Shown one piece after another: positions 22,573 through 33,945 of a DNA stretch of 64,000 nt. The notes under the pieces are model-generated. The model saw nothing but the letters and a program-made list of their open reading frames with translations, did not search any database and was not told where the DNA came from. The stretch is taken from contig OZ024827.1 of NCBI GenBank assembly GCA_964016985.1, positions 82,597,835 to 82,661,834 on the forward strand, read 5' to 3'. The DNA comes from Anodontia alba (taxonomy: Eukaryota; Mollusca; Bivalvia; Lucinida; Lucinidae). Made by a program: the position numbers and the translations under genes. Numbering within the stretch: position 1 is the stretch's first letter; each line of letters starts with the position of its first letter.

Positions 22573-22896
22573 ATTGAACCAGGAAGAAAGTGATTTGTAA
22601 GTAGTTATAGAAAACATCATTAGAGAGGAGTTATTTAAATCTGAGTGACGTATGGCGTATCTAATACGTGTTGCGTGCTTATTTCACGTGCTGTACAAAG
22701 AGTAATGTATTGCCTACCGTCTACATTTTTTCAGGTATTGTCCTAAATTGTTGTCTCTTTCATACACTCGTTTCAAAGTTTTCATGACATATAAGTGAGC
22801 CGAAGTACGACAAAATAGATACGATCACCTGCGCACCTAGCAAAGACTCAGATCAGCACAATCATTCATTACGTTTGCCCAGTAATTACTGTCGAT

Positions 22897-23151
22897 TTAT
22901 AACTGGCAACTTACATATTTCATGCAAAAACATATTGCATTAGTATATATTTAAGTAAATATTTTTTTCTTTTTATTATGAAACATGGAGACAAGTATGA
23001 TTCATAACTGGCAACTTACATATTTCATGCAAAAACATATTGCATTAATATATATTTAAGTAAATATTTTTTTCTTTTTATTATGAAACATGAAGATGAG
23101 TATTATTTATAACTGGCAACGTACATATTTCATGCAAAAACTTATTGCATT
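22897..23151. repeat. 105-bp tandem repeat, ~2.4 units
   Basis: ATAACTGGCAACTTACATAT and TCATGCAAAAACATATTGCA recur at 22899, 23004 and 23109 with very few differences. Confidence 0.9.
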
Positions 23152-23295
23152 AATCCGACGTTGTGTAAAATGTTATGGTACTGCAGTGGCATTAATGTGA
23201 TTTATATAAACGTCATGACGTTATTTCGACGTTTCATGGTGTTCCTGACGTTGCATTGAGGTTAATGTCACTTTATATAAACGTTATGTGCGCCA
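23150..23295. repeat. ACGTCATGTG-ended repeat
   Basis: Repeated GACGTT, AACGTCATGACGTTATTTC and TTATATAAACGTTATGTGCG motifs. Related in style to 33946-34024 and 53884-53975. Confidence 0.55.
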
Positions 23296-23666
23296 TGGAT
23301 ACTGACTGAAAATGGTACACACCCAATCTTCATTTGATCCTTTATTGCAGTTCTTTGTTTGTGCGTCGATGGTTTCATATGTGGCGTTTGTTTTGTTATT
23401 GTTTGTTCCTAAATATCTCCATCTTATGGTGCCTCAGGAAGGTTTCGCTTCGTGATTGTGGCAATCCCTGAAAAGGTTGAGAAGAAAACGCAGCCGCTGA
23501 CATGTGCGTGCAATGAAGAATCAAATCAGCCTCCGCATCCACGCAGTCTGATCAGAATCTTCGATGCCATACGAAGACACTTTGCATTCTTGGCTATCCA
23601 AAATGCGCCTAGTGAAGATTCTGATCAGCCTGTGCGAAAGCGCACACTGGGCGTACATTTCTAAGT

Positions 23667-24112
23667 AAGGCTGCCACGATTAATCGGATAATCGATTAAC
23701 TGATCGATAAATTCAACAAAAATGATTATCATTACAGATTTCAATTACCGATCATTTAATTCATGTCTTTGTTACTTTACCGTATTTACTCTTAGTACTG
23801 AGACACCTCACCATACTTCATCTAAAATTTGAATAAGTCCAAATTGCTACCGACTGTTGTGTCTAAAATAGCTGGGTGAGTGGCAAACAGTGTAGACCCT
23901 GATGAGACGCAGCGTTTGCGGCGTCTCATCAGGGTCTACACTGTTTGCTCAGACCTGTCTGACAAAATACATACAATATAATATATCAGATGATAGGGTC
24001 ATGCTCAAACAGGTAATATTATAGTCAAATCTTCAGCGATTACTAATTGATTACCAATCGCAATGGCAGGACTGATAATCGATTATCTTTTCATCTCTGA
24101 TTAGCCAGCCTT
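23667..24112. mobile_element. AATCGATTA-rich MITE (family A), copy 2
   Basis: Inverse of copy 1, with the hairpin module at 23883-23948. Inserted inside an ACGTCAG-family element, which resumes at GGTACGTCTTCTGACGTTG. Confidence 0.82.
23883..23948. repeat. Hairpin module H inside MITE family A, copy 2
   Basis: GCAAACAGTGTAGACCCTGA ... TCAGGGTCTACACTGTTTGC, near-perfect arms. Confidence 0.88.
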
Positions 24113-24181
24113 ATTACTAAGGTACGTCTTCTGACGTTGTGACTACACTCTTTCCTTCTTCTGCTTAATTTTACATGAAAG

Positions 24182-24336
24182 TGTGCTGCAACACTGCAAC
24201 GGGGAACCACTAGCTGATGTTAGATTTGATGTTGTCTTTGATGCCGGTTTCAAACTGTTTAACCACATTTGGATTTGGACGACATTCAATGTTGAGAAAG
24301 ACAGATTAAAATTACATCCTTTGGTTTGCATTGCAG
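24182..24336 (+). CDS. Receptor exon: end of the fibrinogen-like ectodomain region
   Basis: Reads VLQHCNGEPLADVRFDVVFD, then FNHIWIWTTFNVEKDRLKLH. The phase 2 entry completes the CG left by the previous exon (Arg). The donor is ttgcag/gtaag and exit is phase 1. The acceptor follows a pyrimidine-rich tract (ctctttccttcttctgc) and is a slightly weak gaaag. The intron before it is 8.2 kb and contains the antisense retrotransposon. Confidence 0.75.
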
Positions 24337-24599
24337 GTAAGATTTTCATTTTAGCTCAGCGTCCACATACGTGAAAGTGTTTTTAAAATCTATTATCCCC
24401 TGATTGCTTGGATGTAGTTAGTTGATTTACTGGGACTGCTTTTAAGTATTAAACCAAAGTTTTGTTCAGCACATGCCCTACCCTATCATTGATCGAGAGG
24501 TCAAACTGACTGACTTAGAATATTTTCATATTTTGAATGTTAAATTTTATACTAATTCTTTTTAATGTCCATGTTTCCTTGATGGATGTCATTCAAACC

Positions 24600-24812
24600 A
24601 GGCTCCGAGGTTATAAAACTTTGATCGTGATCAACTCACCTAATAAATATCAAGTTACTAACAATTGCAAATTCTGTCTTGCTGAACATAGCTTTGCATG
24701 AAAATTTCTCTGCTAGTAAATATAAAAATGCCAACTATTGTTGGCATGTTCATATTTATTTGCAGCGAAAATGTCATGCTCAGCTGAGTTGAGCACGAAA
24801 ATAGATCCCCTC
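24600..24812. repeat. Imperfect hairpin repeat upstream of a Penelope-like copy
   Basis: A hairpin whose arms carry GAAAATTTCTCTGCTA...AAATG at the centre (loop around TTGTTGG). It is related to the hairpin at 37300-37490. Both lie shortly upstream of Penelope-like reverse transcriptase fragments, so they may be part of the element's 5' region. Confidence 0.55.
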
Positions 24813-24828
24813 TATCTTGCATATAACG

Positions 24829-25768
24829 GAAGAAATGCCTTTTTCACTTCAAAAAAGCATAGAAATTATTCCGTCATGTCAGAACGAGTGTGAAGCTCTC
24901 ACTTTTCTACTTGACAATATTTATATAAGATTTGGTACTAAGTTATTTACACAAAGTGGTATTCCGATGGGTACGAATTGCGCACTGCTTGTGGCTGATT
25001 TGTTTTTGTTCTGTTATGAAAGAGACTTCATGATGTCTCTTTCTGAAGAAAAGCAATCTGAAGTTATTGAAGCTTTCATCTCGACATCTAGATATTTGGA
25101 CGATTTATTATATATTAATAATAAGTAATTCGATTTTTTGATTAGTCAAATTTATCCTTCCGAGCTTCAATGAAATAAAGCAAATTCTTCTGAAACTGAA
25201 GCCCGGTGTTTGGATTAGCATTTGTCTATTTTAGATGGGTTTATTTCATGCAAAATATATAATAAACGCGATGATTTTGATTTTGAGATTGTAGATTTTC
25301 CTTACTTGGATGTGGAGGTTCCTCGTCGAGCATCCTACGATGTTTATATCTCGCAACTTATTCAGTTCCTCAGTGTCTAGTCATGTTTCTGAATTAAACA
25401 CTCGAAATAACTTGTTAAGTGCTAAACTTCTAAATCAGGGTTATCGGTACCATAAACTTCGCAATTTTAGACGTCATTTCGATTTAGTTTCAAAATTCAA
25501 AGTTGGACTTCAATCGCTTTTGCAATAAGGCCTATCGGAATTTGAATTTTATGATGACTTAGTATATAAATTCAGAAACATATATGCTCGCTATGATTTT
25601 AACACTCAGTTTCGTAAAATCATTCTTCGATATATAAAGATTGGGTACAACATAAATGTAATACGACAGACTGTATGCATGGTAGTTAACCCAATCACGG
25701 TTAATAACTTTGCTTCCCTCTTTGGATGCACGCCGGCGGAACTGGCCTCAGACTCTATGACGGCTACG
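24829..25768 (+). pseudogene. Penelope-like reverse transcriptase fragment, decayed
   Basis: Readable pieces in order are CEALTFLLDNIYIRFGTKLF, GIPMGTNCALLVADLFLFCY, TSRYLDDLLYIN, then VPRRASYDVYISQ-like, GYRYHKLRNFRRHFDLVSKF and VVNPITVNNFASLFGCTP. Stops and frameshifts occur after DDLLYINNK, in the middle third, and after SLLQ. The GIPMGTNCA and RYLDD motifs place it with Penelope-type reverse transcriptases in my judgement. Upstream catalytic motif A is missing. Confidence 0.75.
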
Positions 25769-26240
25769 GCCTAAAGACTTTAAGTAAGTCGGTTGGTGCC
25801 TGATGCTCTGACCCTGGTCGGGCCCACCGCCCTACTATTGGTTTTCGTTTGCTTCAGCACGTCAGTTTTTTTTTGCTGTCGAGTCCTCATCATTGTTTCA
25901 GCTCTGTATTTGTTTGATTTTTATGTTCTCGGAGATGATGCACTGATGAGTTAGGAACCCTTCACGCGGACTGAACAAATGTCTTGTGTATACGACGGCA
26001 GAAGTAAGGCCGAGGGTTGTGGCCACTTTTACTGACCGTTCCAAGGTGGAGCTTCTGCTGTGGTTTACTATATATGTCATTGTATGTCTTTGCATATATG
26101 TCTTGGTGATTTTTTTTTTATTTTGGATAGTCGTTTGGCTTTTTGTGGAAAGAAAGTGCGTCATTCTTTCCCTTTGGTGTCTTTGAAAGGAAGCTGTTAA
26201 GTAATTGTATCGATTCCTGATCATTGCCTTTCTTTCTTTT
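25769..26240 (+). repeat. 3' non-coding tail of the 24.8-kb Penelope-like copy
   Basis: Follows the RT end (TCAGACTCTATGACGGC) with a GC-richer stretch and a T-rich segment. Its layout parallels the tails at 39222-39535, 40500-41115 and 41400-42055, although sequence similarity is only partial. Confidence 0.55.
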
Positions 26241-26623
26241 TATAACCTCAGGGTTTGTCTGATTTAGATACTCATGGATTTAAAATTGTTGAGATTTTAC
26301 GTTAATGTTTTATGATTGCCTGTTTAGATCCTTTTGCTAATGGGACTGGTGTTAGATACAAATCCAAAGTTATATTTTGTATTCGCCACTCCCCATTTGG
26401 TGACTTTTAGGTTCAACAATATTCGCAGACGGTCAGTCCGTCAGTCAGACATCATTTATATTAATGTGTGAAATTATTATATTTAACCATGACGAAAAAC
26501 ACAAACAGAGAGTGTGAAGACGGACAAACGGACTGACGCAACCACCTAATCTCCATGCGTTTGTTTCAATGCACTTAACATCCAAGAAACTCAAAAAATA
26601 AAAGCCCCGCAACGTAAGAAAAT

Positions 26624-27025
26624 CATTACGAAAACATTCGTATTCAAATATGCTGAAAAAATTTTAATGGCGTTCTGCTCATGTATACGCTAGAGGGCGT
26701 AAGCAGTGTTGTAAACTTTATTACTGCTTATGAAGAGTCTCAATAAAACCGAGACCCCCATTTTCTTATCTGTAGTGTGTTCTTTGTTTCCAAAGGCAAT
26801 CATTTTGACGTTTATTTTGCCACCAAAAAAATGAAACTTCTCATATAAAATATACCGATATTTTTCATATTTCTGCTCAAAAACATAGATTGTGGGCCCT
26901 TGTTAGAACCGCCTCTTCGAGGAGCACAAATAAGAAAAGTAATGTATAACCCTGTAAACCCCAGTTTTACTATATAAAAGTGGGGTTTAATGGAGTCAAA
27001 ATTACATAGGCATGTTTTCGTGATG
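26624..27025. mobile_element. Palindromic MITE (family P), copy I, interrupted
   Basis: Left end at 26624 and right end at 27025 with about 155 bp of a different interspersed repeat (26660-26816) inside. The second hairpin arm is largely lost. Confidence 0.78.
26660..26816 (+). repeat. Interspersed repeat (family R), nested in MITE copy I
   Basis: Contains AGAGGGCGTAAGCAGTGTTG, GAGTCTCAATAAAACCGAG and GTTCTTTGTTTCCAAAGGC. Other members lie at 33335-33425 (inverted), 48590-48780 and 49130-49272 (inverted), 50700-50830 and 50940-51108. Confidence 0.7.
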
Positions 27026-27049
27026 GTGCATTGGACACGTGTACCCAAC

Positions 27050-27211
27050 CAAGGCTAACTAGTCTTCATTGTCCGCATTAAGAAATTTGCATTCTTTGCT
27101 ATCCTAAATATGTTAGTGATGATTCTGATCAGACTATGCGAATGTGCAAGCTTATCTGAATCCTCGTTGGGCGTACATAGCCAAATGTATGTTTTCTGAT
27201 GTTGCGGCTCC
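27050..27211. mobile_element. ACGTCAGAAAACG-ended MITE (family Q), left end missing
   Basis: GATTCTGATCAGACTATGCG ... TGTTTTCTGATGTTGCGGCTC. Confidence 0.6.
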
Positions 27212-27472
27212 AATGTATATGTTCAATAGTATAAGTCAATATAAGTTAAAATATAAGTTCAGATACACAGCAAAATGCCACAATCACGAAGCACAACCGT
27301 CCCGAGGCACCAAAAGAAGGAGAGATAGGATCAGATAAGAACAGAACAAAAGACACATATCAAACTACAGGCACACAAACAAAGAAGAGACAGAGATACC
27401 GCCTCGGAACGGTTGGTAGGAAAACTACTTGGTGGGAGCTTAAACCAGTTTTACTCTTGCGAAACCTCAAAC

Positions 27473-27757
27473 CATTACAAAAACACGCATATTCAAATAT
27501 ATTGAAAATTCCACCACCAAAAACAAAAAAATTCCATATACAAATTCTGATATATTTCATATTTATGCTTAAAACATAGATTGCAGGTACACGTTAGAAC
27601 CGCCTTGCCGAGGAGGTTCTAACGAGTACCCAAAATTTATGTTTTTGAGCAGAAATAAGAAAAATAATGTATATCCCTGTAAACCCCAGTTTTACTAAAT
27701 AAAAGTGGGATATGGGATTTAATTGGTCAAAATTATATAGGTATGTTTTTTGACATG
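27473..27757. mobile_element. Palindromic MITE (family P), copy J
   Basis: Nearly full length with a central hairpin around CGCCTTGCCGAGGAGG. Right end decayed (GTTTTTTGACATG). Confidence 0.84.
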
Positions 27758-27789
27758 CTTACTTCTGATGCAGCTCCAGATTACAAATA

Positions 27790-28080
27790 CAGTTGACTCT
27801 CGTTATCTCGAAATCCAAGGGACTCTATGAAATACTTCGAGATATCCGTACCTCGACATATCAGATTTGCAGACTTCAGAAAAAAATAATTCGAACAACC
27901 ACATTTAATAAATATTTATGTAATTCTTGGAATTAGAGATATATTAGGAGCAATTTCTCCTCTTTTCCACAATATTTTTTACCTGTTGTTAGATTTTTAT
28001 GTTTAGGCAGGGACCAGATTTTCATTTCGAGATAAGCGGGTATTCGAGATAAGCGAGGTCGAGAAAACGAGAGTCAGCTG
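27790..28080. mobile_element. Pogo/Tigger-like MITE, copy 3
   Basis: Starts CAGTTGACTCTCGTTATC, ends GAGAGTCAGCTG. Only one arm of the central hairpin remains. Confidence 0.78.
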
Positions 28081-28509
28081 TGAATGTTTGGTCCGTATTT
28101 GGGTCCTCTACAGCATCTGTGAAATATCACAGTGAAACATATATAATCAAAATCACTGTGATGAAAAAAGCTAAGGGCTCAATGGTGATCTGAAGCCAGA
28201 ATACAAGACAACCACGAACAGGACCACGATGAGCCCGACCACAGACATTGATAGTCAGGCGTCAACTATCTGAAACAGATTGAGGGAGCCATTATTTAGT
28301 CTGAGGACCGACATATAGCTCCTGTCTCTGGACAATTCAATGAAAACTACCCTATGCCCCTGGCATCATTAAGAAAATCTAGAACATCTTTGAAACTTTT
28401 TAGCTCGCCTCACAGCTCTCACCCGCCCTATCCTGTGGCCTAAGAAACTACATACTCGTAAATACATGTAACGCCCAAAAGTCTAATATAAACTTTTGTT
28501 CTCACACAT

Positions 28510-28547
<38 letters not shown>

Positions 28548-28956
28548 AACATGCGTTGTCAGTATAACGACAATTGTTCCCAAACAAATGTATCGCAGCC
28601 ACTGGATTGTCCTAGAATATTGTAATGTAAACCTAAGTAGAATTTAGTCTTCCTGTCATTTAAATTTTAGATTGTCAGCAGATCGTATACCATATTACTT
28701 TGTGTAAATGTGCATGCTTCCAAAATGAAAAGAACTAAACAGTCGTGTACAAAATATATTCAAACGAAAACGTGGCATTGTGACATGAGCCAGTGTATGC
28801 TGTACCTATTGTATTCCTTATTTTGTCTGTATCGATCAATGATTAAAGGAATTACTATACTCACTTTTCAGAATATATTTTGATAAGTCTTATATGTTAT
28901 GAGACATTTTCTTATTTTACTATATATAACTATAATATTCTGCAAATTGTTTTTAG
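28081..28956. other. Intron DNA, mostly unassigned
   Basis: Contains the dispersed repeat at 28190-28270 and the CA microsatellite; otherwise no feature recognised. Confidence 0.5.
28506..28542. repeat. (CA)n microsatellite
   Basis: ACACAC tract of about 18 units. Confidence 0.95.
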
Positions 28957-29091
28957 ATTATGCTCCTGAAAACAAAACAATACCATGTGGTTACGGTTTC
29001 ACGGCACCGTCAGAAATAAGATGTCTCTACAGACTAAACCAGTATAATACAATTGAAGGATGTCGAAGTCTTGAGCATTTACAAAACTGTG
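28957..29091 (+). CDS. Receptor exon: Cys-rich linker module
   Basis: Forty-five codons, phase 1-1, reading YAPENKTIPCGYGFTAPSE then IRCLYRLNQYNTIEGCRSL and LQNC. Cysteine number is lower than in LDLa and the acidic cage is missing. From memory, GRL101-like receptors carry a comparable GCR ... HLxxC segment just before their last LDLa modules, and I place this exon there. Acceptor is gtttttag, donor gtatga. Confidence 0.8.
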
Positions 29092-29436
29092 GTATGATTG
29101 TCAATTTATCTCTATATAATTCCACAATACAATAGTTTGATATAGAGGATCTTACATCAGTGTTCATTTTAAATGATATGTATTAAAGGAGTTCAATTAC
29201 TTAATACATCTGCGAGCCTTGGCAAGAAAGCAATTGACAATTCATCAATTATTTATCAAGTTTATTGAATATCATACCAGTGAACATGAATATAACTTTC
29301 CGACCCAAGTGTTGCGTTAAAGAGTTTCCTGTTAGCAACGTGGCCTATATGTCATTCGGAAGCAATGCATTAATTACGTATAGAATCCGGCTACGTTACT
29401 ATCCATAACCAATTGTTATGATACAGTGTTATATGA

Positions 29437-29674
29437 ATTGATGCGCAATGTCAGAAAACGTACCTTTGGATATGTGTGCCCAGCGAAGATTGAGATCAGC
29501 CTAAAGATTGAGCGCAGTCAGATCAGAATCTTGACTGAGGCATTTTGAATAGCCAAGGATGCAATTTCTTCATACGGACAACAAAGACTGGTCAGATTCC
29601 GCGGATGGGTAGGCTGATCGGAGTTTGTTTTTGTTGGGCGCACATATCAGAACTGACGTTTACCAACGTTGCAG
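29437..29674. mobile_element. ACGTCAGAAAACG-ended MITE (family Q), full length
   Basis: Starts GCGCAATGTCAGAAAACGTA, contains GCGAAGATTGAGATCAGCC, ends TGACGTTTACCAACGTTGCA. Confidence 0.75.
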
Positions 29675-29682
29675 CACGATTA

Positions 29683-29943
29683 CATTACGAAAACATACAT
29701 ATATAATTTTGACCCCCTTAAACCCCACTTTTATACAGTAAAACTGGGGTTTATATGGATATACATTATTTATCTTACTTCTGCTCAAAAACATAGATTG
29801 TGGGTAGGGAGGCGATTCTAAAGAGTACCCACAATCTATGTTTTGAGCAGAAATATGAAAAAATATCAGAATTTTTATCTGAAAACTATCAGTTTTTAGT
29901 GGCGAAATTTTCAATATATTTGAACAGGAGTGTTTTTGTAATG
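29683..29943. mobile_element. Palindromic MITE (family P), copy K
   Basis: Both ends present. The hairpin has a shortened centre (TGTGGGTAGGGAGGCGATTC). Confidence 0.86.
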
Positions 29944-31257
29944 ATATGCAATGGCGTAAAGACTCTGTCGGACGCGATGTTATATGATATATATGGTGTC
30001 AAATTTTAAATGATGCCAATGCACTTTGTTTAGATTACTAGGAGGAAATATTTATACACGTTGGGGCTCAACCATATCCACTGCTTTCTAAAGTCATCAA
30101 ATAAGAACGGTATGATTAACCATAAACCAGTATTCGTAGACGACGTTCTGTTTATAATCAGACGAAGTCTAATAACATCATTTGTTGCCTAATTCTGTCA
30201 GCTTCTGTATTGAAGAATGTACGTGCTTTGAAGCGGTGATAAATCTCATGAAACGGTTATTTTTGTCAAAGTAAATAAAGTAAGTAAGTGAACTCAGGAA
30301 CTGATACAATCGGATCCACATCAAGCCGTTCATTATGTGCATTTTATAACATGTTTACAATATTCCCTGTTCTCATAATTCCGTTCACTCTCATAACTCC
30401 ATTCTTCTTCTTTTTTGAATAATGTAAAGAGAAATCTTTCTTAAGTTTATGACATATTAAAATCAATAGAAAATAACTAATATTATAGCTGAAGATGAAG
30501 GAAATCAGTTTTGACTGTAAATTTAATGCATAAGAATAAAAGGTAGTGTCCAAAATGCTAAATATCTAGTGGGTACTCTAAAATAATCACGAACCACTGA
30601 CAAGCATGTGATTTAATGTAAACAGTATTGACAATGTAGAACAGTTATAATCTAAACAAAATACAGACCATGTAAAATATGTATAGAATGAACCTGCTTG
30701 CTTATGATGATCAGGGAAATTTGAGTGGAGTTATAATAACATGCCCTAAACATCCATTTTAGGAGGTTGTAAAATTAAATGTGAGTTTTATTTGCTTTAA
30801 TTTTGAGATTCTCAATGACAATTAGTCAAATGTTTAAAGAATATATACAGAAAATTATTCTGGCAACAAATGATTGAAAACAGAATTGCTCAACCTTAGA
30901 AGAACGGAGTTATTGGTTTCCAGGCTATTTACCAAAATCAAGTATTGAAAATCCAAGAATAATCTCCTCTGTTTAGAATAATGATTTAATAAACTGAGTG
31001 ATGTACTTTGCGCGAAGGTGCTTTCGTAAGAAAGGTTAAATCATAAGTCTATTTGCCGGGACCAAGGTTAAAAACAAATGAGATAAAATTACGACGGACT
31101 TCAAAAATTTCTAAACGTCAGAAGATAAAATGGAATTTGTTTGCTTTGTCATTAAAATGTTTAGAAACCTCATTCAGACAAAAGATGTTTTGAAACTTGC
31201 AACAAATGTGCAAAGTGGCAGGCCTTTTTGCTGACTCCAAGAAATCTCCAAGCCATA
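29944..31257. other. Intron DNA without recognised features
   Basis: AT-rich single-copy-looking sequence up to the mariner element. No splice-bounded coding segment that fits the receptor phases was found. Confidence 0.5.
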
Positions 31258-31883
31258 CGAGGGTCCTGCAAAAAGTTTTGTCACTGGGTTCGGATTACTT
31301 CAGTGCTACGTTTTATCAAGCAAATTTGTTTTATTACAAGCCTTCAAAGTAGTCGCCTTTTATTGAAACATATTTTTGTAACCTTTTTACCCAGTCGCGA
31401 AAAGTAGATAAATAGTCATCTTTTTGTATCTGTTGGAGACACTGATAAATAGCGCTGCCAAGAGAACTTTTAGACGTTTACTTATTTCCAGAAAGCATTT
31501 TCTGAAGCCTTGGAAATAAAAAGAAGTCACAGGGACTCAGGTCAGGTGATTAAGGTGGATGGTTTAAAACTTTCACCTTTTCAGAAGCCAAAAAAGACTT
31601 AACAGCCTCACACTTATGAGAGGAGGCGTTGTCATGTAAAAGGTGGACACCTGACCATCTTTGCTTGGTCGTTCTTTATTGTAACAAGTAAATTGGGCTG
31701 TGTATATGACTGCATCTATTTCAATTTGAAATAACTCGGTAAGTTGAAAAGCAATTTGCACGAAATAAAGGGGTATCATTAGCTATTCAACACACCATTC
31801 AAGTGCAATGAAACAGTTTAAAATATACCTGGGATAAAACCAAGTAATCCTATTAGTGACAGAACGTTTTTGCACGACCCTCG
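31258..31883 (-). mobile_element. Internally deleted mariner transposon
   Basis: Terminal inverted repeats CGAGGGTCCTGCAAAAAG (left) and the complement of GTTTTTGCACGACCCTCG (right) bound a 626-bp element. Full-length mariners are about 1.3 kb, so the 5' half of the transposase gene is missing. Left flank is TA, right flank TC. Confidence 0.85.
31334..31690 (-). pseudogene. Mariner transposase C-terminal remnant
   Basis: Minus-strand reading gives RWSGVHLLHDNASSHKCEAV, then SEKVKVLNHPP, a stop where Tyr is expected, SPDLSPCDFFLFPRLQKMLS, another stop, and SLGSAIYQCLQQIQKDDYLS ending GDYFEGL. HDNA and SPDL carry the second and third catalytic Asp of mariner transposases (D,D34D group). The first catalytic Asp and the DNA-binding domain are absent. 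Confidence 0.88.
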
Positions 31884-32256
31884 TCGAACTTTCATAAAAC
31901 GTTGAACCAGTGGCAAGTCAGAATATTCAGATGAACAGAAAAGGACCCCAAAAGAAAGGGTGCAATCAGGCGTCCTAGTAATTCAAGGATTTGAACAGTC
32001 ATCCCACAGATTTATATTGCAGTGTGTCAAAATTACGAAAAGAAGCTATCAAGCCAAGAAAGGCGTTTACGGCGTTGTAATTAGATACAAGACAAAATAT
32101 TTAGACGTAAATGTCCAAGTACCGGCGCAAATTTTGTTCATGTTTACATAGAGATATGGCACAAGGGTATACAAAAGTCTAATAAATTTTCAATGAAACA
32201 GGTAAAATCGAACAACAATATGATTCTTTCACTGCCACAGGCGATAATAATAGGCT

Positions 32257-32290
32257 TTTGCCGTCTCATCTGGATCTACGCTGTTTGACA
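32257..32290. repeat. Half of hairpin module H
   Basis: Only the right arm, GCCGTCTCATCTGGATCTAC then GCTGTTTGAC. Confidence 0.6.
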
Positions 32291-32483
32291 TTCAGTCTTT
32301 CAACTTTACGTATAAAATTCTTTTCAAGCAATTTTTTGTTTAAAAAGAAAAGCAGACGACAATGTCGTCTGAAATTTGGCAAGAAAGAGTCAATGTTTGC
32401 TTTTATAAAATTTATGAAATTTCTTGATTGAAATGAAAATAAAATATATATTAATCTGTTTATAACATAGTTTGTAATAAGAT

Positions 32484-32542
32484 CTTTTTATATATATTTG
32501 CCGGAATCGTCACAAACCGACGATCCCGGCAAATATAAAAAG
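32484..32542. repeat. Hairpin CTTTTTATATATATTTGCC...
   Basis: Arms containing TATTTGCCGGAATCGTC and GACGATCCCGGCAAATA with a 7-nt loop. Confidence 0.75.
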
Positions 32543-32595
32543 TTCTTAGTGAGTTAATCGAACACCTCCACACATAAAAAAAAGCTTTATTAAGA

Positions 32596-32620
32596 GACCG
32601 GCGCGATTCCCGCGCCGGTC
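32596..32620. repeat. Perfect GC-rich hairpin, 10-bp stem and 5-nt loop
   Basis: GACCGGCGCG / ATTCC / CGCGCCGGTC, in otherwise AT-rich DNA. Confidence 0.8.
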
Positions 32621-32997
32621 AATCAACCCCGTACCCAGCGTAACACAGAGCAGGATGTGGCTTTGACAAGGAAACTGTCAAAGTTTCGGATGGAAAGTGG
32701 ACTTTGATTTAAGACCCTCTATTATAATATTGGAAAACTTGCCAAAAATTATTTACTATTCTTTGTCGCTTATCTTCTGTTTTGAAGCTGCTTCTTGGTT
32801 TTATTATTTTTGGAGAAAGTAAGAGGAAAATAAGACTATTAGATCTTTTATTGGCATTCCGTGTGAAATCGCAAGCAACATTTTCTATATGTTTAATAAA
32901 AAAACGTTGTCTGCTGCAGTTGTGATTAGCGCTTTAAGGTTTAATTCGTTTTTTATAAAATCTATGCAAATGCCTGGTGTATGTAACAAAGAACATA

Positions 32998-33315
32998 CAT
33001 CACGAAAACATGTCTATGAAACTTCCACCGCCTCAAACCCCACTTTTATAAAGACGAAACGGATTTGCAGGGGTAGTCATTATTGTTTTCTTTTCTGCTC
33101 TAAAACAGGCAGGTTAGTCATTATTGTTTTCTTTTCTGCTCTAAAACAGAGATTGTGGTACTCATTAGAATCACCTCATCGAGGCGGTTCTAACGAGTAC
33201 CCACAATCTATGTTTCAAGCAGAAATAACAAAATACCGCATTTTTTTCATGTGAAACTTTTCATTTTTACAGCCATAAAGATTCCAGTATATTGAATAGG
33301 TGTGTTTTCGTAATG
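32998..33315. mobile_element. Palindromic MITE (family P), copy L
   Basis: Full length plus a short internal tandem duplication of GTCATTATTGTTTTCTTTTC followed by TGCTCTAAAACAG. Confidence 0.85.
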
Positions 33316-33420
33316 TATAAATTGACGAAAATCGGGGCTCGGTTTTATAGAGACTTTAATGAGACGTCATATGACAGCATTTTAGTTTTCAGGGTTGCAT
33401 ACGTCCCCTAGCATCGGCTT

Positions 33421-33776
33421 AAGGGCTCCATATTCCTCTTTTTTTATATCGAAGAAAGGTTTAATAAATTGATATATAGTATTCATACGATCACAAAATG
33501 TAGCATCTGACAGTCTGTAAATTTCAGGTAGTCTCTCGTTTTCGAACTGGATAAAAAATGAAACGATGTTTTATCGTATCTCTGAATTAATGTTGGAAAC
33601 ATTAATTCAAAGGTACGAGAAAAAAATCATTTTATTTCATTTCAAGAACGAGAGACTAAATGAAATTTTACAGGCTTTCAGATGCCACAATTTATGATTC
33701 TAATAATACCATATATCAATTTAGTAAACCTTGCTTGGAGAATGAAATGCCTATTTTTGAGGAATATGGAGCCTTT
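33421..33776. mobile_element. AAGGCTCCAT-ended MITE (family D), copy 2
   Basis: A 355-bp palindromic element with ends GGCTCCATATTCCTC and GAGGAATATGGAGCC. The arms repeat GACAGTCTGTAAATTTC and its complement around CTGAATTAATGTTGGAAACA. Confidence 0.8.
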
Positions 33777-33945
33777 AAGTGGAACTCAATTTCCCAAGAT
33801 ACCAGAACGAGTAATACAGACATTATGATTAAATGAAAACCCTGATTGCAAAACCTTTCTAATATCGAGAAAAGAAAAAGATAAATAAATATATTTATAA
33901 AATAACAAAAATATACGCGAAATACTTAGAACAGACTGTACCTAG

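Larger units (their letters stand above)
23490..24152. mobile_element. ACGTCAGAAAACG-ended MITE (family Q), interrupted by family A
   Basis: Contains GAAGAATCAAATCAGCCTCC, CCACGCAGTCTGATCAGAAT and GTGAAGATTCTGATCAGCC. Its right end GGTACGTCTTCTGACGTTG is displaced by the insertion at 23667-24112. It ends shortly before the 24182 exon. Confidence 0.72.

Noticed and set aside
22392..22620. His-Thr repeat ORFs
   Set aside because: Reading frames through the (TG)n microsatellite; the same applies at 35996-36344.
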